A stretch of DNA of 64,000 nt from Pseudoscleropodium purum (lineage: Eukaryota > Streptophyta > Bryopsida > Hypnales > Brachytheciaceae). The notes beneath the pieces were generated by a model. That model made no database searches and had not been told where the DNA came from. It was given only the letters and a program-made list of their open reading frames with translations. Both the position numbers and the translations under genes were made by a program. How positions within the stretch are numbered: position 1 is the first letter of the stretch; each line of letters begins with the position of its first letter. Below, in pieces: positions 60,601 through 64,000 of this stretch. The stretch is taken from assembly GCA_963969395.1 (NCBI GenBank), contig OZ017797.1, positions 27,094,001 to 27,158,000 of the forward strand. Reading direction: 5' to 3'.

Positions 60601-63114
60601 CCCTGGACCCTTTCCGGTTTGTCATCATGAATCCGGTTTACCATCATAATCCGGTTCATCATCATAATCTGGTCCTAGACCTAATCCGTGTTGCATTCCG
60701 TTTCTGTCGTTAGTTACTCCTGACCGGATTAGATCCAAGAGGCCCACTACTTCACGTTCCGTGCTAATTCTGAGTTTTCCTTCCCCACCTAATCGGATCC
60801 GGTTAGCTAATGACTAGTTTCCGTTCCTATTTTGGTGTATACTAAGAAATTCAAAATTCTAAGCTGCGACAAGAGGTTAGAAGCAGAATCAAGCAAAGTA
60901 AGAAAAGCAGCTAAGAAAAGGCAAAAGCAAGCTAAGCAATTGGAAAAGCAAGTTCTGAAGAGGTCAAGGAAGGAACATAAGGACGCATGGTTTGCCCAAA
61001 ATGTAGCTGCATGTGGTGAGAAGTTACATGCTTTGATTAAAGCTAATACATGTGTTGGGACATGGAAGTCACCTTACTTAGGTTTTCTGCCGCCTATTTG
61101 CAAAGAGAATCAACGAAGAGCAATAGCTAGGAGAAGAGCAAAAACACGAGGAGAAGACACAAGTGACATACTTGTTGTTTTGGAGGTTCCAAAACCTTGG
61201 CTTCCTCAAGCAATACCATCATACTTCCATCAACTGTGGCAGGCAAGTAACAACTTCTACTCTTAGTTGTTTATAGGGACCAATATGAATCCAAATTTTT
61301 CTTATCTACAGCAACCACGGCAATATTGAAAGAGCAATTCAGTAGCATGTAGATTTGGAAGGCATGAGGAACAGAAGAAGCAAAAGAATGGGAGCAAATG
61401 ATAGAAATGAATTAGAAGATGAATAGTCTCAGGTACAGGTTGAACCAAGACTTTGCTAAAGTTGTGATTATTTTACCTTCTTTGTAATATAGATCATTTT
61501 ACTCTCACAGAGCTAGAGTATTGTTAGTCTTTATGCATTGTTGATCCCTAGCATTGCCTTGCTGTCAATCCCCAATATAGCTTCCTGAATCGATACAGTG
61601 TTTATAGCATCATTGGAGTTGTCTCATGGAAGGCCGCAGCTTTGATTGGATCAGGTTTTGCAAAACAACAAGCGATGGTCCATGTCAAGGCGATACCTTT
61701 GTAGCATCGGCCAACATTAGAGTTTCCAGGGTTTAGAACCAGTACGGGAAAATCAAAAGTTCTCGATCTGAACAAATTGGAATATTTGAAGTTTTCAATT
61801 TCAGCAATGTTCTATGATGTCATAACCAAGTAAACCAAGTTAGTGCAATCATTAAATCTGCGTAGAAGATCACAAAAGTATTGAGCTAAATAAGCAAGAG
61901 AAGGGTCCAATGTAGATGTACCTAAATAGCATTGCTATAGCTTGACCTTCATTAGTTGCCATGTACTACTTGATCAAACATCGTCTACCATCGATCACCA
62001 ATGGCAACATATGTGCACTTTGAGAACATGATTCTACATACTTAAAAACAATCACGTATTTGAATGGCAAAGTGGAAGTGACAACAATCCTAGTAGAAAC
62101 CAAGAACTTCAACTGTATTGACAGGTGATGGATAATAGAAGACCAATGGACCAGGTAGCTCAATAGTGCCGGTTAGTGCAGTGATCAACAACGGACTGTA
62201 AGGAGCGACAAAGTAGACAATCTAGCAGCACTGATCGAAGTAGTGATCGATGTGATGGAGGGGAGTAGGGAAACAACTAATTAGAGTAGTCATTGATGTC
62301 AAAGGGGAGTAATGGAGCCAACCAATTGGAGCATTCATTAACCATCGAGGAAGCAACACAGTAGTCATCGACGACGTAGCAGGTAATGGAGCAGGCAACA
62401 CAACAACTACGGAGCATGGAGCGGAGCTATGATCGACAATAGAAGGGAGCAGCGGAGTAGTGCCAATTTGATCAAGATAGCGACGCGTCTAAGAAGATGA
62501 AGATCAATGGCCTCGAGGCTCTACATTTAAATTAGAAATTGTGAACGGTCAGGGACGAACGGAAGAAGCCACTTCCACATTCATCCACAAGAATTTTGAT
62601 TTCAGATTCAACTTCCGCTTGCTAGAAAAGCGCACGTTTTTTTGAAGGACGTTATCAAAACCACAACGATCTATTTTTTGATGCACAACCTGTCCTTTTT
62701 ACTAGAGTTTAAGGCTGCATTAATTATATGTAGACTATTCTTGAACACTTTCACATGTTGTTCTTTATCTCCTTGTATAGAGTTCACTCAAGCTTCGTCA
62801 AGGTTACTTTTACACACTGTTCTTTCTTTTAAGCATGTTACTTGCTTGCTTCTTGGGATAGGTTTGTCTTTTTTCAAACTACTTGTATCTGGCTTTTGTT
62901 CAGTCTACGATCCAGAATAGGCTACCTATGACAACTTTCTTCAAAAATTCTTCAGTAATTCACAAGTGCTTCAAAAATTATGAGAATTTTTGCATTGTAT
63001 TTTGATTCTATTTGTCTTCTACTAAAAAATAAAGCAAAATTCTTTCCAATATGAATAATACAAAAAAATGTCTCTGGAGCCCTTAAAGGGTCGCTTTTAC
63101 AGCCCACTACCATA

Positions 63115-63702
63115 CTTGTAACAAATATGAAAAATATGGGCTCTTTCATGAGAGCATCGCCACCATAGGGCGGCCAAATCCCCATGGCAAAAAGGGTTTG
63201 ACATGCTTAATTGGTCAAAGCAGGCATAGTGACTTCCAAAGCCTCCACCGTGACACGGCCATGCGGACTCAGTCTTTCTATTGGAGGGGCCTCTGCCCAT
63301 GGAAATGGGCTCTTATACCCTCCCACGCATATAGGCCCACCCATTGCATTGAATTCATGGTCCCACTCATTGGGAAATAAGTAAAAATAGTCAACTTTGG
63401 ACTCACTACAAATTCCACCATGCATAGGAAGCTAAGGAAAAAAGAGCCAAATATCCAGCGCTCGGTGGTTGAAAGTTTGTCAGTTGTGCCATAGTGGGGG
63501 GAGATTAGACTTCTAGCCCCGACCTATGTTGTCCTGGCCATGTTACTTGAGTCATGGTGGCGATGCTTTGAGTGCAAATTGGCAAAGGACGAATCTCGCT
63601 AGAAGTTGCAGAAGTAACACTATTGGGTTCATTATGGTACCATTTATGGTTTAGAATTGCTTGGCTCCTCTTACGCTAGTTCTCCTTCAATTGCCGATTT
63701 GG
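63115..63702 (+). repeat. Duplicated segment, copy A' right part
   Basis: Resumes the match to copy A (44578-44724) beyond the Tigger-like element: CTTGTRACAA, AATATGGGCTCTTTCATGAG, then after another insertion AAATTGGCAAAGGAC, ATGGTACCAT and CTCCTTCAATTGCC. Interrupted by the MITE at 63153-63568. Confidence 0.85.
63153..63568. mobile_element. ~415-bp MITE in copy A', 14-bp TIRs
   Basis: AGCATCGCCACCAT (63153-63166) and ATGGTGGCGATGCT (63554-63567) are perfect inverted copies. The empty site in copy A reads TTTCATGAGTTCAAATTGG; here TTTCATGAG precedes the element and TTGAGTGCAAATTGG follows it, giving a probable 4-bp duplication TGAG. Interior GC-richer than its flanks, non-coding. Confidence 0.8.
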
Positions 63703-63890
63703 AAGTTTTAGCAACTGTCGCCGATGCTCGGTTTTTAAACAAATTGTAAATCATAGGTTGATAATTATTAGCACACTCAGTCCTCCTACCTTCAATGGAA
63801 GCAATGGAAGATTGTGAAGCCAATCAATTTTGGTTCCAAGGTCCTTTTATTATTATTTTTATCAATAACCATTATCGTCGAGCTTCTGAA

Positions 63891-64000
63891 ATGTCTGCAC
63901 AATACCTGCATCTTTGGTGCCAACGAACTTCGAGGGCCTCACACGGTTTGGGAAAGGAGTCGTTTTGTCCCTACTGTTTCCGAAACCTCAAGATTGCTCC
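63891..64000 (+). CDS. Possible first exon of a gene cut by window end
   Basis: An ATG at 63891 opens a frame to the window end, with MSAQYLHLWCQRTSRASHGL and a Cys pair in SFCPYCFRNLKIA that could be half of a zinc site. Local GC rises compared with upstream DNA. Too short to name; could be chance. Confidence 0.25.
   Translation, partial: MSAQYLHLWCQRTSRASHGLGKESFCPYCFRNLKIA

Larger units (their letters stand above)
57576..60871 (-). mobile_element. Unclassified 3.3-kb TIR element nested in the transposase gene
   Basis: Ends are TGTCGCAGC (57576-57584) and GCTGCGACA (60863-60871), a perfect 9-bp inverted pair. They are flanked by an exact 5-bp duplication AGAGG (57571-57575 and 60872-60876) inside the Tigger transposase frame. 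The body is far richer in GC than its host and carries many CCGGAT/ATCCGG words, dense toward both ends and reaching a pure run near 58713-58728. It holds one gene on the minus strand with its own TATA box. No long terminal repeats were found, although the ends are TG...CA. A 5-bp target site does not clearly place it in a common plant superfamily. Confidence 0.85.
55986..61264 (+). pseudogene. Tigger-like DDE transposase pseudogene, split by nested element
   Basis: One reading frame runs from 55986 to 57575 and resumes at 60877-61264. It shows a helix-turn-helix-like start (MSLKVATRIHGIPITTF), RGFRLHWGQLRAKV and IPGREWVHSFLDRHP typical of CENP-B/Tigger DNA-binding parts. The DDE_1 core follows: first Asp in VWNCDESG (codon 56472), second in LLILDGHTSY (56814), third in the HEL-PLDV block (56922). 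All three acidic residues are present, but at least nine in-frame stops break the frame, including one replacing the Gln of HELQPLDV (CAG to TAG). The C-terminal part is Lys/Gln-rich. Removing 57576-60871 and one 5-bp repeat restores frame across the split exactly. A GC-AG intron near 61243 may lead to a last few codons at about 61316. Confidence 0.88.
54288..63112 (+). mobile_element. Tigger/pogo-like transposon, 8.8 kb with a nested insertion
   Basis: Left end AGGTAGGGGGCTGTAAATGC... (54288-54312) and right end (63088-63112, read on the other strand) match over 22 of 25 bases and end in GCGACCC internally. They are flanked by TA duplications (54286-54287 and 63113-63114). TA targets and the transposase type inside both indicate the Tc1/mariner-pogo (Tigger) group. 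Without the 3.3-kb nested element and its duplicated 5 bp it would be about 5.5 kb. The pre-insertion site is preserved at 44575-44585 in segment copy A (GTTTGAC-CA-CTTGTGACAA). Non-coding interior: 54313-55077, and 61320-63087 on the right. Confidence 0.88.

Noticed and set aside
57576..60871. Solo LTR or LTR retrotransposon
   Set aside because: TG...CA ends and a 5-bp target duplication fit, but no internal copy of either terminus was found and the terminal sequences are inverted, not direct, repeats.

Overview
The window is nuclear DNA of a land plant. The genes have GT-AG introns, the proteins carry plastid or mitochondrial targeting ends, and long AT-rich spacers are full of small transposons and decayed mobile-element genes. 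A RAB21-type GTPase, a class known from bryophytes but not from flowering plants, together with compact gene islands in AT-rich DNA, suggests a non-flowering plant, most likely a bryophyte (moss or liverwort). The species cannot be named from sequence alone. All gene models are by-eye splice predictions from frame, splice signals and family similarity.

Region 1 (about 0.5-19.4 kb) is gene-bearing. From left to right it holds: a partial plastid-targeted gene (minus); a plastid LON-substrate-binding-domain protein (3045-4608, minus); a plastid TPR protein of the lumen-common/SLOW GREEN-like type (9328-11984, plus); the small replication protein A subunit RPA3 (14106-15695, plus); and a complex I subunit NDUFA12-like gene (16194-18899, minus). 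The first exon and upstream DNA of the LON gene are present a second time, inverted, at 8.40-9.64 kb. There they form the 5' end and transit peptide of the TPR gene, so the TPR gene is a chimera.

Region 2 (19.4-25.4 kb) is AT-rich intergenic DNA with MITEs and short tandem repeats. Region 3 (25.4-36 kb) holds two divergent membrane-traffic genes: RAB21 (25456-26088, minus, one exon) and an AtEH/Pan1-type EH-domain protein (27469-35942, plus, 17 coding exons, 1018 codons before the stop). Region 4 (36-43.8 kb) is mostly AT-rich and contains one intact single-exon orphan gene (37845-38411).

Region 5 (43.8-64 kb) is a layered transposon landscape. A roughly 0.9-kb segment occurs at 43.8-44.7 kb and again at 53.5-63.7 kb. 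The second copy is split by an 8.8-kb Tigger/pogo-like element (54288-63112, TA target site, 25-bp TIRs). That element is itself split inside its transposase frame by an unclassified 3.3-kb TIR element (57576-60871, 5-bp target site) that carries its own gene. A further MITE of about 415 bp sits at 63153-63568. Between the two copies are a DXS gene fragment, a hAT-type MITE, a field of palindromic repeats and a decayed multi-segment ORF of unknown family. The first copy serves as an empty-site reference that dates the insertions relative to one another.
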